The notes below the pieces were generated by a model. The model had not been told where the DNA came from. It made no database searches and worked only from the letters and a program-made list of their open reading frames with translations. This document shows, in pieces, positions 38,406 to 47,641 of a stretch of 52,027 nucleotides of DNA; the stretch's first letter is position 1, and each line of letters opens with the position of its first letter. The DNA comes from JAZRUF01 sp045636205 (lineage in GTDB: Bacteria > Bacillota > Clostridia > Oscillospirales > JAAYXM01). The position numbers were made by a program, and so were the translations under genes. The DNA lies in contig JAZTXE010000042.1 of assembly GCA_045636205.1 (NCBI GenBank), positions 1-52,027 on the forward strand, given 5' to 3'.

Positions 38406-39093
38406 ATCTTACATCTTTAATTCTGTGGCTTTCTGCTTTTAAGAAGAACTTATACACGGGTGCAAGGGTTTTAAGCTTTTCCGCTAGCCAATCTGCTAAT
38501 TCTTCAGAGAAAAGCAGGTCAAAATCCTGGCTTTCATGGAAAAGGCATATACTCTTTCGATCAAGCCATGTTTTATATTTTTCCTTCGCGTCAGGGAATT
38601 TACTGCGTTTATACATCTCACCGTAGATATAGAATACATCCTGTCGCTCTACCGCACGGTAAGCTTTTTTGAAAATCTCATCCTCATTGAGTATCATGCC
38701 GCGCATAGCTTCAAGGCTTTCTGCATCGGTTTTATAATATCCGCAGCCGCAGGAAAAACCGCGCGGTGATATTTCAAAAAAGATTTCAGGCAGATGTCTG
38801 CCGTACTCGTTCTTATTGCGCCGGAAGGTGCACCACATATGGTCGCGGAATATTGATTTATCTTTGGAAAATCGCGTATCGCGGTGTATGCGTGAAATTG
38901 CACGACCAATCTTGGGTTGGCAGATAAATTGAGAGTCAATCTCCAGCATAACCGGAGTCAGCTTTTCAACTAATTCCTGAAGCGGTGCGAGTACATATTT
39001 TTCAAATGTAGGTTTATTCTCTTTATACCAGTTACGGTCATCACGTATACGGTTTTCTATTAAAAAATCCAATGTTTGCTCTGAGAAAATCAT
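38404..39093 (-). CDS. DUF2461 family protein
   Basis: A 229-residue protein of the DUF2461 family, present in many bacteria and of unknown function. Recognition rests on TLDFLIENRIRDDRNWYKEN near the start, SRIHRDTRFSKDKSIFRDHM near residue 70, and the segment FFEISPRGFSCGCGYYKTDA. No membrane or signal segment is seen. It is divergent from the DUF1294 gene and convergent with the RNA-binding protein gene, whose terminator overlaps its last codons. Confidence 0.85.
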   Translation of the reverse strand: MIFSEQTLDFLIENRIRDDRNWYKENKPTFEKYVLAPLQELVEKLTPVMLEIDSQFICQPKIGRAISRIHRDTRFSKDKSIFRDHMWCTFRRNKNEYGRHLPEIFFEISPRGFSCGCGYYKTDAESLEAMRGMILNEDEIFKKAYRAVERQDVFYIYGEMYKRSKFPDAKEKYKTWLDRKSICLFHESQDFDLLFSEELADWLAEKLKTLAPVYKFFLKAESHRIKDVR

Positions 39094-39135
39094 AGTTTTT
39101 CTCCATTTCGTGTATATTATCGGAGGTGTATATTC

Positions 39136-39408
39136 ATGAAGTTTCTGCCCTATTTAGCCATATACAACGTTGCGGTTTTATTGATTTACGGCGCAGACAA
39201 GCTATTTGCCAAACTCAAAACGCGCCGCATTCTCGAAAAGTTTCTGATATTTATTGCTCTTATTTTCGGTGCATACGGTGCATTATGCGGAATGGTACTA
39301 TTCCATCACAAAATATCAAAGCCACGGTTCCGCTATTTGGTAAGCTCACTTTTTATAGTCCAGACCGCGGTGTTCATATGGCTGCTGATGGCAGGCATCA
39401 TCCTATAG
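39136..39408 (+). CDS. DUF1294 family small membrane protein
   Basis: A 90-residue protein with three hydrophobic helices (FLPYLAIYNVAVLLIYG, FLIFIALIFGAYGALCGMVL, SLFIVQTAVFIWLLMAGIIL) and the DUF1294 pattern of a short basic loop after helix 1 (YGADKLFAKLKTRRI) and HHKISKPRF after helix 2. The function is unknown. The start follows GGAGGTG by 7 bases. Its last 11 bases overlap the end of the convergent prephenate dehydrogenase gene. Confidence 0.85.
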   Translation: MKFLPYLAIYNVAVLLIYGADKLFAKLKTRRILEKFLIFIALIFGAYGALCGMVLFHHKISKPRFRYLVSSLFIVQTAVFIWLLMAGIIL

Positions 39409-40228
39409 TTTCCTTGCGGACACGTGCCTGACGAAGCAATTCATAAAGCTTTTCTGCATCGCGTCTGTCAAGCGCGTCCTTATAATCCTCCAGATGTTTT
39501 ATGACCACGCTTATTTCGCGGCTCAAATTTTCACTGTTATCTAAAAAAAGTTCGGTCCACATATTCTCATTGAGTTTTGCAACACGTGTTAAATCTCTGT
39601 AGCTCCCTGCACTGAAGCCGTCATGGCGCTCTGCAGTGGGGCTTTTAATATATGCACCGCTGACTATATGCGCAAGCTGAGATGTATACGCTATTATCTC
39701 ATCGTGTTCTTCCGGGGTTGTCACTATTATTTCACCAAAACCCGCTTGCAAACACAGAATGTTTATATCATCTATAGCCTCTTGCGGAACATTTTCCGCA
39801 GGTGTGAGCAGCATACTCGCTTCCTCAAACATTTCGGCATCGGCGAATTCATATCCCCAGCACTCTTTGCCCGCCATTGGGTGCGCGCCTATATAAAATG
39901 CTCCGCACTCTCTGCAAATCGGTGCTATTTTCGAATAAACTGAGCGTTTTACGCCGCATAAATCGGTTATAATAAGTCCCTTTTTAAGTCTTTCCTTATT
40001 CTTTTGAACGTATTCCACTGCGTTTTTAGGATAAAGGGCAAGAATCAGAATATCGCATCTTTCCGGGTTGTCCAACACTCCGTCGATAGCATTGTCCTCG
40101 AGTGCTCCCTCTACCGAGGCATTACAGATGTCCCATCCCAAAACTTTGAGACCGCATCTGTGGATTGCCTTTGCAAACGAGCCACCTATTAAACCTAATC
40201 CCACTATTCCTACTACTTTTCCTACCAT
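39398..40228 (-). CDS. tyrA: Prephenate dehydrogenase
   Basis: NAD(P)-dependent enzyme of tyrosine synthesis that oxidises and decarboxylates prephenate to 4-hydroxyphenylpyruvate. It has 276 residues. The nucleotide-binding motif GIVGLGLIGGSFAKAI is near residue 8, DLCGVKRSVY and the catalytic-region GAHPMAGKECWGYEFA follow, then YTSQLAHIVSGAYI with the conserved His. There is no ACT domain at the C-terminus, so feedback control by tyrosine is not evident. The ATG at 40228 follows TGGAGGATGGTATC. It lies after tuf, separated by a terminator. Confidence 0.92.
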   Translation of the reverse strand: MVGKVVGIVGLGLIGGSFAKAIHRCGLKVLGWDICNASVEGALEDNAIDGVLDNPERCDILILALYPKNAVEYVQKNKERLKKGLIITDLCGVKRSVYSKIAPICRECGAFYIGAHPMAGKECWGYEFADAEMFEEASMLLTPAENVPQEAIDDINILCLQAGFGEIIVTTPEEHDEIIAYTSQLAHIVSGAYIKSPTAERHDGFSAGSYRDLTRVAKLNENMWTELFLDNSENLSREISVVIKHLEDYKDALDRRDAEKLYELLRQARVRKETIG

Positions 40229-40266
40229 GATACCATCCTCCAAAACAAGCTGAAAATAAATGGCAA

Positions 40267-40294
40267 AGAGCTGCCGCAATAGCGCGGCAGCTCT
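40267..40294. terminator. Terminator of the str operon
   Basis: AGAGCTGCCGC (40267-40277) pairs with GCGGCAGCTCT (40284-40294), 23 bases after the tuf stop on the minus strand. Confidence 0.85.
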
Positions 40295-40316
40295 CTTTTA
40301 ATTAATATCTTATTAA

Positions 40317-41516
40317 TTATTCGTTGACGCCAACAACAACGCCGGAACCAACAGTTCTGCCACCTTCACGGATAGCGAAGCGGAGACCCTCTTCGATAGC
40401 GATCGGGGTGATGAGCTCAACGTCCATCTCAACGTTATCGCCCGGCATGCACATCTCAGTGCCTTCCGGAAGAGTGATAACACCGGTAACGTCAGTTGTA
40501 CGGAAATAGAACTGCGGACGGTAGTTGGAGAAGAAGGGCTTATGACGGCCGCCTTCTTCCTTGGTCAGAACGTAAACCTGGCCCTTGAACTTGGTGTGCG
40601 GGTTGATGGAGCCGGGTTTGGAAAGAACCTGGCCGCGCTCGATATCAGTCTTTGCAACGCCACGGAGCAGAGCACCGATGTTGTCGCCTGCTTCTGCATA
40701 GTCAAGCAGCTTGCGGAACATTTCGATACCGGTAACAACGGTCTTCTTTCTCTCGTCGGTCAGACCAACGATTTCAACTTCTTCACTGAGCTTGAGCTGA
40801 CCACGCTCAACACGACCGGTAGCAACAGTACCACGGCCGGTGATGGTGAATACGTCCTCAACAGGCATAAGGAACGGCAGATCGCTCTTACGCTCCGGAG
40901 TCGGGATGTACTCGTCAACAGCGTTCATCAGTTCGAGGATCGGTGCATATGCAGCGTCGCTGATGTCATCGCCAGCTTCGAGAGCTGCAAGAGCAGAACC
41001 CTTGATTATCGGAATATCGTCGCCCGGGAACTCGTAGGAAGAAAGAAGATCACGAACTTCCATCTCAACGAGCTCGAGGAGCTCTTCGTCGTCAACCTGG
41101 TCAACCTTGTTCATGAAAACAACAATGCTCGGAACGCCAACCTGACGAGCGAGCAGGATGTGCTCACGGGTCTGCGGCATCGGGCCGTCAGCTGCAGAAA
41201 CAACCAGGATAGCACCGTCCATCTGAGCAGCACCGGTGATCATGTTCTTAACATAGTCAGCATGTCCCGGGCAGTCAACGTGAGCATAGTGACGAGCGTC
41301 AGTCTGATACTCAACGTGAGCGGTGTTGATGGTGATACCACGCTCTCTCTCTTCAGGAGCCTTGTCGATCATATCATATGCCTCGAACTGAGCCTTGCCC
41401 TGGAAAGAAAGGGTCTTGGTGATAGCTGCGGTAAGAGTGGTCTTGCCGTGGTCAACGTGACCGATAGTACCAATATTTACGTGCGGTTTGGATCTTTCAA
41501 ATTTTTCTTTTGCCAT
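40317..41516 (-). CDS. tuf: Elongation factor Tu
   Basis: GTPase that delivers aminoacyl-tRNA to the ribosome. It has 399 residues, the usual length. The start MAKEKFERSKPHVNIGTIGH, the P-loop GHVDHGKTTLTAAI, DCPGHADYVKNMITG, NKVD and the EF-Tu domain II/III segments are standard. It is the last gene of the str operon. The 138-base gap after fusA is AT-rich and includes TTGCAA and TATAAA separated by 15 bases, possibly an extra internal promoter, which would fit the high demand for EF-Tu. Ribosome binding site AAGGAGG. Confidence 0.98.
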   Translation of the reverse strand: MAKEKFERSKPHVNIGTIGHVDHGKTTLTAAITKTLSFQGKAQFEAYDMIDKAPEERERGITINTAHVEYQTDARHYAHVDCPGHADYVKNMITGAAQMDGAILVVSAADGPMPQTREHILLARQVGVPSIVVFMNKVDQVDDEELLELVEMEVRDLLSSYEFPGDDIPIIKGSALAALEAGDDISDAAYAPILELMNAVDEYIPTPERKSDLPFLMPVEDVFTITGRGTVATGRVERGQLKLSEEVEIVGLTDERKKTVVTGIEMFRKLLDYAEAGDNIGALLRGVAKTDIERGQVLSKPGSINPHTKFKGQVYVLTKEEGGRHKPFFSNYRPQFYFRTTDVTGVITLPEGTEMCMPGDNVEMDVELITPIAIEEGLRFAIREGGRTVGSGVVVGVNE

Positions 41517-41654
41517 TTTGCTAATCCTCCTTATATTTGAATCCGTTTTTTAATGACTTTTGTTTTCTGCGTTTTTTAATACGCAGTAATCAAGTTATAT
41601 TTTATAGTAAAACCCCAAATTTTGCAACTGTTTTTTTGCAAAATTCAGAAAATT

Positions 41655-43739
41655 TTACTCAGCCTGCTTGTTGCGAGTAGTAATAATCTTCTCCTGCAGA
41701 CTCTTCGGGAGCTCAACATAGTGACTCGGCTCCATGGTGTACTGACCACGGCCCTGGGTACGTGAACGCAGGTCGGTAGCATATCCGAACATTTCGGAGA
41801 GCGGAACGAATGCGTCAATCTGCTGTGCACCTGCACGAGCTTCCATACCCTGAATCATGCCACGACGTGAGTTAAGGTCACCAATAACGTCGCCCATGTA
41901 ATCCTCAGGCGTGATAACAGCAACCTTCATGATCGGCTCCATGAGAACCGGGTCAGCCTTGCGGCATGCTTCCTTGAATGCCATACTGCCGGCAATCTTA
42001 AATGCCATTTCGGAAGAGTCAACTTCATGGTAAGAGCCATCGTAAAGGGTTACCTTTACGTCAACTACGTTATAGCCTGCAAGGATACCAGCCTGCATAG
42101 CGCCCTGGATACCTGCATCGACCGCCGGAATGTATTCCTTCGGTACCGCGCCACCAACAATTTTGTTGATAAACTCGTAGCCCTTGCCGGACTCGTTAGG
42201 CTCAACGATAATCTTAACATGACCGTACTGACCTTTACCGCCGGACTGACGGGAATACTTATGGTCAACATCGGCTGACTTACGAATGGTTTCTTTGTAA
42301 GCAACCTGGGGCTTACCTACGTTTGCTTCAACCTTGAATTCGCGAAGCAGACGGTCAACGATAATCTCCAGATGCAGCTCGCCCATACCTGCGATGATGG
42401 TCTGACCGGTTTCCTCATCAGTGTAGGTACGGAAGGTCGGATCTTCTTCAGCAAGCTTTGCAAGAGCGATGCCCATCTTCTCCTGACCGGCTTTCGTCTT
42501 CGGCTCAATAGCGACACGGATAACCGGCTCGGGGAATTCCATGGACTCAAGGATAATCGGTGCCTTCTCATCACAGAGAGTATCACCGGTGGTGGTGTTC
42601 TTAAGACCTACAGCTGCAGCAATGTCGCCGGAGTAAACTCTTTCGATATCCTCACGGTGGTTTGCGTGCATCTGCAGAATACGTCCGATACGCTCCTTGT
42701 TGCCCTTAACAGTATTGAGAACTGCAGAGCCTGCATCAAGCTGACCTGAATATACGCGGAAGAAGCAGAGCTTACCTACGTACGGGTCGGTTGCAATCTT
42801 AAATGCGAGCGCAGCAAACGGTGCATTATCGTCGGACGGACGAGAATCCTCCTCGCCGGTGTCCGGGTTAATGCCTGCGATAGGCGGAATGTCTGTCGGA
42901 GCGGGCATATATGCTACAACCGCATCCAGCAGCTTCTGAACGCCCTTATTGCGGTAAGAAGTACCGCAGCAGACCGGGATCATCTTAACAGCGATAGTCG
43001 CCTGGCGAATCGCATTATGAATAGTCTCTTCGGAGATTTCTTCACCCTCGAGATACTTCATCATGATCTCGTCATCAAAGTCGGAAATAGCTTCGAGAAG
43101 TGCTACACGGTACTCCTCAGCCATATCCTTCATATCCTCCGGAATTTCTTCCTCGCGGACATCGGTACCCAGTGCATCATAATAGACAGTAGCCTTCATG
43201 GTTACCAGGTCTACAATACCCTTGAAGGTATCTTCTTTTCCGATAGGCAACTGAATCGGAACCGCATTACATTTAAGGCGATCCTTCATCATATTAACAA
43301 CGTTAAAGAAATCCGCGCCCATGATATCCATCTTATTTACATAAGCCATACGCGGAACGTTGTACTTGTCAGCCTGACGCCAAACGGTCTCAGACTGCGG
43401 CTCAACACCGCCCTTAGCACAGAAAACGGTAACGCTTCCGTCGAGAACACGCAGTGAACGCTCAACCTCGATAGTAAAGTCAACGTGGCCCGGGGTGTCG
43501 ATTATATTGATACGGTGGCCTTTCCAATGGCAGGTGGTAGCAGCGGAGGTAATGGTTATTCCGCGCTCCTGCTCCTGAGCCATCCAGTCCATGGTAGCAG
43601 TGCCGTCATGGGTATCACCGATCTTATAGTTACGGCCGGTGTAGTACAGGATACGCTCGGTAGTGGTGGTCTTACCCGCATCGATATGCGCCATAATTCC
43701 AATATTTCTTGTTAATTCAAGAGGAAACTCTCTTGGCAT
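41655..43739 (-). CDS. fusA: Elongation factor G
   Basis: GTPase that drives translocation. It has 694 residues. It begins MPREFPLELTRNIGIMAHID with P-loop AHIDAGKTTTTERIL, DTPGHVDFTIEVERSLRVLD and NKMD, followed by domains II-V ending near EMFGYATDLRSRTQGRGQY. It is the standard housekeeping EF-G, in the str operon between rpsG and tuf, and distinct from the TetM-like paralogue at 11201-13840. Confidence 0.98.
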   Translation of the reverse strand: MPREFPLELTRNIGIMAHIDAGKTTTTERILYYTGRNYKIGDTHDGTATMDWMAQEQERGITITSAATTCHWKGHRINIIDTPGHVDFTIEVERSLRVLDGSVTVFCAKGGVEPQSETVWRQADKYNVPRMAYVNKMDIMGADFFNVVNMMKDRLKCNAVPIQLPIGKEDTFKGIVDLVTMKATVYYDALGTDVREEEIPEDMKDMAEEYRVALLEAISDFDDEIMMKYLEGEEISEETIHNAIRQATIAVKMIPVCCGTSYRNKGVQKLLDAVVAYMPAPTDIPPIAGINPDTGEEDSRPSDDNAPFAALAFKIATDPYVGKLCFFRVYSGQLDAGSAVLNTVKGNKERIGRILQMHANHREDIERVYSGDIAAAVGLKNTTTGDTLCDEKAPIILESMEFPEPVIRVAIEPKTKAGQEKMGIALAKLAEEDPTFRTYTDEETGQTIIAGMGELHLEIIVDRLLREFKVEANVGKPQVAYKETIRKSADVDHKYSRQSGGKGQYGHVKIIVEPNESGKGYEFINKIVGGAVPKEYIPAVDAGIQGAMQAGILAGYNVVDVKVTLYDGSYHEVDSSEMAFKIAGSMAFKEACRKADPVLMEPIMKVAVITPEDYMGDVIGDLNSRRGMIQGMEARAGAQQIDAFVPLSEMFGYATDLRSRTQGRGQYTMEPSHYVELPKSLQEKIITTRNKQAE

Positions 43740-43839
43740 CGTGTGTCTCCTTTCCTTGGTATACGGGGTACTCGGTCATGCAATGCAGACCGTCCATATC
43801 ACAAAATTTATTTTTTTGAGATAGCCAGCATTCCCCGGA

Positions 43840-44310
43840 TTACCAGCGGAAATGTGCAAACGCCTTGTTTGCTTCTGCCATCTTGTGAGTATCCTCACGC
43901 TTTTTAACTGCTCCGCCAACACCGTTGATAGCGTCCATGATCTCGCCTGCAAGGCGGTCAGCCATGGTTCTCTCACTTCTGGTGCGGGAGTAAGCGGTCA
44001 GCCAGCGAAGGCCTAAGGTCTGACGACGCTCCGGACGGACTTCCATCGGAACCTGGTAGGTAGCACCACCTACACGGCGAGCCTTAACTTCCAGAACCGG
44101 CATGATATTCTCAAGCGCAGCGGTGAAAGCCTCCAGGGGCTCCTTTTCAGTCTTCTCCTTAACGATGTCAAACGCACCGTAAACGATTTTCTGAGCAACG
44201 CCCTTCTTACCGTCGAGCATAACACTGTTGATGAGCTTGGTTACAAGCTTTGAGTTATACAGCGGATCGGGCAATACGTCCCTCTTCGGGACAAATCCTC
44301 TTCTTGGCAC
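43840..44310 (-). CDS. rpsG: Ribosomal protein S7
   Basis: Small-subunit head assembly protein S7, 156 residues, binding 16S rRNA near the E site. The start is a GTG at 44310 (read MPRRGFVPKRDVLPDPLYNS), chosen because AAGGAGG precedes it and it gives the universal N-terminus; an ATG six codons upstream overlaps the ribosome binding site. It is preceded by an unusually long gap of 241 bases after rpsL. In E. coli S7 represses its operon by binding the rpsL-rpsG gap. Confidence 0.96.
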   Translation of the reverse strand: MPRRGFVPKRDVLPDPLYNSKLVTKLINSVMLDGKKGVAQKIVYGAFDIVKEKTEKEPLEAFTAALENIMPVLEVKARRVGGATYQVPMEVRPERRQTLGLRWLTAYSRTRSERTMADRLAGEIMDAINGVGGAVKKREDTHKMAEANKAFAHFRW

Positions 44311-44551
44311 TGTTCTTCCCTCCTTCATATAGGAATGATTTCATAGGTACTTCCGAAAACACGCTTTGAGTTATTCTAAAACCCAGTGCCTGGCGCTTTT
44401 CGGTTGGTGCCTGCCGAGAGGTTTATACCCCCGAAATTCGGGACGAAAACAGAAAGTTTTCTATATAAACGCCTGGCAAGGCAGTGACTTCGCCTTGCGA
44501 ATGCGCGGTAAAGTCAAAATACAATGTGCAAATTTCTCCAAACTCAGAGCG
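44311..44551 (-). promoter_or_regulatory. Structured rpsL-rpsG intergenic region
   Basis: A 241-base gap inside the str operon with no convincing ORF. Read on the minus strand it contains several self-complementary stretches, including CCCGAATTTCGGG and AAGGCGAAGTCACTGCCTT. Such a region could hold the S7 autoregulatory site known from the same position in E. coli. This is positional inference; I did not derive a fold. Confidence 0.4.
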
Positions 44552-44968
44552 TTATTTGCTCTTCGGCTTCTTAGCGCCGTACTTGGAGCGAGCTTGCTTA
44601 CGCTCGTTGACACCTTGTGTATCCAGAGTTCCGCGGATAATGTGGTAACGAACACCCGGCAGGTCCTTAACACGACCGCCGCGGATCATAACAACGCTAT
44701 GCTCCTGCAGGTTGTGACCGATACCCGGAATGTAAGCGGATACTTCAGTGCCGTTAGTCAGACGCACACGGGCGATCTTACGAAGTGCAGAGTTCGGCTT
44801 CTTCGGGGTTGCAGTACGAACCGCCGTGCAAACACCACGCTTCTGGGGAGAGCTCTGATCGGTTTCAGCTTTCTTCAGAGAGTTAAAACCCTTTTGAAGT
44901 GCCGGAGCCGTAGACTTATAAACGGAAACCTCCCTGCCCTTGCGAATCAACTGGTTTACTGTAGGCAT
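44552..44968 (-). CDS. rpsL: Ribosomal protein S12
   Basis: Decoding-centre protein S12, 138 residues. It begins MPTVNQLIRKGREVSVYKS and has the short insertion after LQKG (FNSLKKAETDQSS) typical of Firmicutes. The streptomycin-relevant lysines are the sensitive wild type: TPKKPNSALRK and GGRVKDLPGVRYH. It lies in the str operon between the L7Ae-like gene and rpsG. Confidence 0.97.
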   Translation of the reverse strand: MPTVNQLIRKGREVSVYKSTAPALQKGFNSLKKAETDQSSPQKRGVCTAVRTATPKKPNSALRKIARVRLTNGTEVSAYIPGIGHNLQEHSVVMIRGGRVKDLPGVRYHIIRGTLDTQGVNERKQARSKYGAKKPKSK

Positions 44969-45038
44969 TGAAACAGTTCCTCCTTTCCTCTAAGATGATG
45001 TATATTCTCACGCGCCGGTAAAAGGCGCGGGAAAATCA

Positions 45039-45281
45039 TTACTTAAGTAACACGGCAACCGCCGCGCCGACATTTATGCCGCATGCCTGACCGAGCTCAT
45101 CCATGGTTTCCACGGTAAAAACCTCAACGTCGAGTTCTTTACAGAGTTCGGCAACAGGTGCGCAGATAAGTTCATCAGCATTTGCAGCTAAGTACACGCG
45201 CTTGGCACAGCCGTTCTTTATAGCTTTTCGGGACTGCTTAAGCCCGACTGCTTTTTTTGAATTTTTAAGCTCCGTGAGCAT
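45039..45281 (-). CDS. L7Ae-family kink-turn RNA-binding protein (YbxF-like)
   Basis: An 80-residue L7Ae/L30e-type protein that binds kink-turn RNA, like YbxF of Bacillus subtilis, which has the same operon position. Visible marks are VGLKQSRKAIKNGCAKRVYL, AANADELICAPVAELCKE and DELGQACGINVGAAVAVLL. The ATG at 45281 has GGAGG 11 bases upstream; an ATG six codons earlier is part of that GGAGG context and is unlikely. It is the first gene of the str operon here, with its own promoter. The rpoB-rpoC genes that usually precede it are not in this window. Confidence 0.88.
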   Translation of the reverse strand: MLTELKNSKKAVGLKQSRKAIKNGCAKRVYLAANADELICAPVAELCKELDVEVFTVETMDELGQACGINVGAAVAVLLK

Positions 45282-45367
45282 TGTAAAAACTTCCTCCATG
45301 ACTACATCGGAATACATTCGCTCCGATTTCTGCGCAGATTACTCAGCATACTATTACACAATAACGA

Positions 45368-45396
45368 ATTATAACAGATTATTGGCAACGAGTCAA
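45368..45396 (-). promoter_or_regulatory. Promoter of the str operon
   Basis: On the minus strand TTGACT (45396-45391), a 17-base spacer and TATAAT (45373-45368), about 87 bases before the start of the L7Ae-like gene. Confidence 0.85.
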
Positions 45397-45472
45397 CAAT
45401 TATACGGAAATTTTGCAAATTTTGTGCAGTTTTTTTATTTACCGGCTCTGACATGCGTTAAAATCGGGTGAA

Positions 45473-45889
45473 TTACCCTTTAATACGTATAGCCATTCCG
45501 TGTCCTGAGTCCTCATTTCTGCGAACAAATCCCAATTGCTCATAAAAGGTCTCGCGGCCTTTTGCAGCCATCAGGTTAAGCCCATATGTCTCCCCTTCGG
45601 CAATCTTTGTTTTTACATATTCAATTATACTTTCAACCATGTGTTTTCCTATTCCGGCACCACGATACTCCGGACGCACGATTACATCGGCTATGATTCC
45701 GTAGCATGCTCCGTCACTTATAAGGCGCGCAGCTCCGATAACCTTTTCACCGTCCATTGCGGCAATGATATATTCAGACCCCTCTATTCCTATTTGCATC
45801 TGGCGTTCTGAATACTCAAACCAGTCCGTCAGCGCACGAAGTTCATTATAATCCCGTGCGGTTATGGTATTTACATATGTAACAGCCAT
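45473..45889 (-). CDS. GNAT-family N-acetyltransferase
   Basis: A 138-residue acetyltransferase of the GNAT fold. The acetyl-CoA-binding motif is VIVRPEYRGAGIGKHMVESI near residue 72, preceded by the beta strands IIAAMDGEKVIGAARLISDG and followed by GLNLMAAKGRETFYEQLGFV. The substrate is unknown; this subgroup includes general small-molecule and protein acetylases. The ATG at 45889 has AAGGAG 8 bases upstream. It lies downstream of the hydrogenase operon terminator and no separate promoter is evident. Confidence 0.88.
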   Translation of the reverse strand: MAVTYVNTITARDYNELRALTDWFEYSERQMQIGIEGSEYIIAAMDGEKVIGAARLISDGACYGIIADVIVRPEYRGAGIGKHMVESIIEYVKTKIAEGETYGLNLMAAKGRETFYEQLGFVRRNEDSGHGMAIRIKG

Positions 45890-45917
45890 TATATCCACTC
45901 CTTCTGAATTTTAAAAG

Positions 45918-45940
45918 AGCAGGCTGCCCGGCAGCCTGCT
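45918..45940. terminator. Terminator of the hydCBA operon
   Basis: AGCAGGCTG (45918-45926) pairs with CAGCCTGCT (45932-45940), with TCTTTT on the minus-strand side, 12 bases after the hydA stop. Confidence 0.8.
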
Positions 45941-45952
45941 TCTTTTTCTTTT

Positions 45953-47641
45953 TTAGTGGTGCTTGCGATGGAGTATATGCGTTTTCCCCTTGAGCAAGCC
46001 ATTGTAAAGCTCAGCGACCATCGGGTTCTCTTCACTGCGCTTAATCTGCGCAACGTTATCCGCGCCGTACAAGCCCTTTGCGCGCTCCGTACGAACTTGT
46101 GCATTCTGCGGGAGCGGCTGACCTGCACCGCCGATACATCCGCCGGTACATGCCATAACCTCTACAAAGTCATATTCAACTTCACCGTTTTTAATCTTCT
46201 TGATAAGAAGGTCCGCATTTTTAAGACCGTTTACTACTGCAATGCGAATTGACTTGTCGCCGAGTTCAAGCGTCAGCTCACGGATGCCTGACATTCCGCG
46301 AACCGGCATAAACGCAATATCACGAAGCTCCTGCTGTGAATGAACCTGCATAACCTGACGGATTACACTTTCGGTAACACCGCCGGTAACGCCGAATATA
46401 ACGCCGGCACCGGAACCGAGACCAAACGGCATATCCGCGCTATCCTCAGGCAAGGATGCAAACTTGATTCCCGCTTCTGCCATCATCATGCAAAGTTCCT
46501 GCGTGGTGATTACAAAATCGACATCCGGACCGTTCTCACCGCAGAATTCAGGCAGCTTAGCCTCAGCTTTCTTTGCGGTACACGGCATGATTGCAACGTT
46601 TATTGTACGCTTGCCTTCCTGCTTATCTTTTTCAGCAAAATACTCTTTTATAACTACGCCGAACATCTCCATCGGAGATTTGCAACTTGAAATATTTTCT
46701 TCAAGCTCGGGATACTTTTCTTTTGCAAATGCCATCCAACCCGGGCAGCATGATGTAAAGAGCGGAAGTTTTTCACCGCTTTCAAGTCTTGCAAGGAACT
46801 CATTGGTTTCCTCGGTCACGGTAAGGTCAGCACCTACGATAGTGTCATAAACCTCATCAAAGCCCATTTTTCGGAGAGCAGCAACGAGTCGTCCCATTTG
46901 CTCGGAACCCGGAGCAAATCCGAATTCCTCACCGATTGCAACACGAACAGCCGGAGCCACCTGAGCAATAACGCGGGTATTCGGATCGCTGAGCGCATCC
47001 CATACAGCGGCATTATCGTTTTTAATAGTGAGTGCACCTGTCGGGCAAACGCTGCGGCACTGACCACAGTTAATGCAGTTTGACTCGCTGAGCGGTTTAT
47101 TGTACGCGGTCATGACCTGAATTGATGCACCGCGGTTTGCAATGCAAATTGCACCCACGCCCTGCACCTCTTCACACATACGCACGCACTCGCCGCACAT
47201 GATGCACTTATTCGGGTCACGCACGATTGACGGACTGGAGTTGTCAACCGGATGGCGTTTCTGTGTATTCTTAAAGCGTACATTGCGCACGCCCATTTTA
47301 AGAGCTAAATCCTGCAGTTTACAACGACCGCTCTTAATACATGTAGTACAATCGCAATCATGGTTTGCAAGCAGAAGCTCAAGAATGTTTCTGCGGTATT
47401 TTCTCAGGCGCGGAGTGTTTGTAAACACCACCATACCATCGTAAGGTATAGTTGAGCAGGAGGTCATGATACGCCCCTTCTCATCCTCTACAATACACAT
47501 GCGGCATGCGCCATAAGTGGAAAGCTCTGAATGGTAACAGAAATTAGGAAGTTCTATTCCCGCGTTGCGGATTACTTCGAGGAGGTTTTTCTCCTGGTCA
47601 AACGTAACTTTATGACCGTTTATGGTAATGCATCCCTTCAT
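45953..47641 (-). CDS. hydA: [FeFe] hydrogenase catalytic subunit
   Basis: Catalytic subunit of a soluble NADH-linked, probably electron-bifurcating, [FeFe] hydrogenase, 562 residues. N-terminal [2Fe-2S] domain (NFCYHSELSTYGACRMC), a His-ligated [4Fe-4S] site (HDCDCTTCIKSGRC), two [4Fe-4S] motifs (CIMCGECVRMCE and CINCGQCRSVCP), then the H-cluster motifs LFTSCCPGW, IMPCTAKKAEA and MACTGGCIGGAGQP. It should oxidise or produce H2 with reduced ferredoxin and NADH through HydB and HydC. Its start overlaps the hydB stop. Regulation is by the promoter upstream of hydC. Confidence 0.95.
   Translation of the reverse strand: MKGCITINGHKVTFDQEKNLLEVIRNAGIELPNFCYHSELSTYGACRMCIVEDEKGRIMTSCSTIPYDGMVVFTNTPRLRKYRRNILELLLANHDCDCTTCIKSGRCKLQDLALKMGVRNVRFKNTQKRHPVDNSSPSIVRDPNKCIMCGECVRMCEEVQGVGAICIANRGASIQVMTAYNKPLSESNCINCGQCRSVCPTGALTIKNDNAAVWDALSDPNTRVIAQVAPAVRVAIGEEFGFAPGSEQMGRLVAALRKMGFDEVYDTIVGADLTVTEETNEFLARLESGEKLPLFTSCCPGWMAFAKEKYPELEENISSCKSPMEMFGVVIKEYFAEKDKQEGKRTINVAIMPCTAKKAEAKLPEFCGENGPDVDFVITTQELCMMMAEAGIKFASLPEDSADMPFGLGSGAGVIFGVTGGVTESVIRQVMQVHSQQELRDIAFMPVRGMSGIRELTLELGDKSIRIAVVNGLKNADLLIKKIKNGEVEYDFVEVMACTGGCIGGAGQPLPQNAQVRTERAKGLYGADNVAQIKRSEENPMVAELYNGLLKGKTHILHRKHH

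Noticed and set aside
40542..41540. Plus-strand frame of 332 codons opposite tuf.
   Set aside because: A shadow of the strongly biased tuf codons; no start signal and no domain.
41517..41654. Internal tuf promoter between fusA and tuf.
   Set aside because: The best -35/-10 pair has only a 15-base spacer, so it is mentioned under tuf and not listed.
44552..44968. Streptomycin resistance mutation in rpsL.
   Set aside because: The key lysines in TPKKPNS and GRVKDLPG are wild type.
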